Position numbers and translations under genes: made by a program. Below the pieces are notes generated by a model. It ran no database searches. It saw nothing but the letters and a program-made list of their open reading frames with translations, and was not told the origin of the DNA. Shown in pieces: positions 14,790-14,797 of a stretch of 14,797 nt of DNA. Each line of letters begins with the position of its first letter. Positions within the stretch are counted from its first letter, which is position 1. The stretch is from an uncultured Collinsella sp. (GTDB lineage Bacteria; Actinomycetota; Coriobacteriia; Coriobacteriales; Coriobacteriaceae): the NCBI GenBank assembly GCA_900764415.1, contig CAAFOA010000037.1, forward strand, positions 1 through 14,797, read 5' to 3'.

Positions 14790-14797
14790 GGGGGAAT

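Overview
The window looks like one end of a short-read assembly contig from a GC-rich Actinomycetota bacterium. A Coriobacteriia gut anaerobe such as Collinsella is my best guess, from GC-rich codon use, the gene mix (FusA2-like factor, LarE, anchored DNA/RNA nuclease, YeiH-type transporter) and many short intergenic hairpin repeats. This is inference; no marker gene fixes the taxon. Bases 1-64 are not biological: they are an Illumina P7/Nextera adapter with its index, fused in frame to the truncated first gene.

Layout. 65-680: C-terminal part of tsaD. 681-1212: a gene-free stretch with two inverted copies of a structured element whose central stems differ only by compensated changes, then a promoter with palindromic operator-like sites. 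1213-3634: a polar amino acid ABC transporter operon (Tat-type lipoprotein binding protein, permease, ATPase), with a long imperfect palindrome between the binding protein and permease genes. 3941-6016: an EF-G-like translation factor with unusual G motifs, convergent with a membrane-anchored DNA/RNA endonuclease (6146-7129, minus). 7510-8388 (minus): larE, divergent from a HAD phosphatase/phosphomutase (8562-9212), which converges on a LacI-family regulator (9326-10438, minus). 10764-12611: glmS. 12723-13424 (minus): a GntR/FCD regulator, divergent from a YeiH-type ten-helix-class transporter (13618-14652). The window ends in a C/G homopolymer hairpin.

How the genes relate. The only clear operon is the amino acid transporter. 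The regulator beside the YeiH-type transporter probably controls it. The other genes are single units separated by strong terminators. The most unusual content is in the spacers. One 45-base hairpin repeat occurs three times (7289-7333, 10503-10550, 12679-12724) and can serve as a terminator in one orientation. Two other hairpins carry a related GGGAC(A/G)G loop. The long palindromes at 693-827, 1010-1085 and 2072-2180 share an ACATTWAGT loop core on unrelated but well-paired stems. I see no CRISPR array, tRNA, rRNA, transposase or defence locus.
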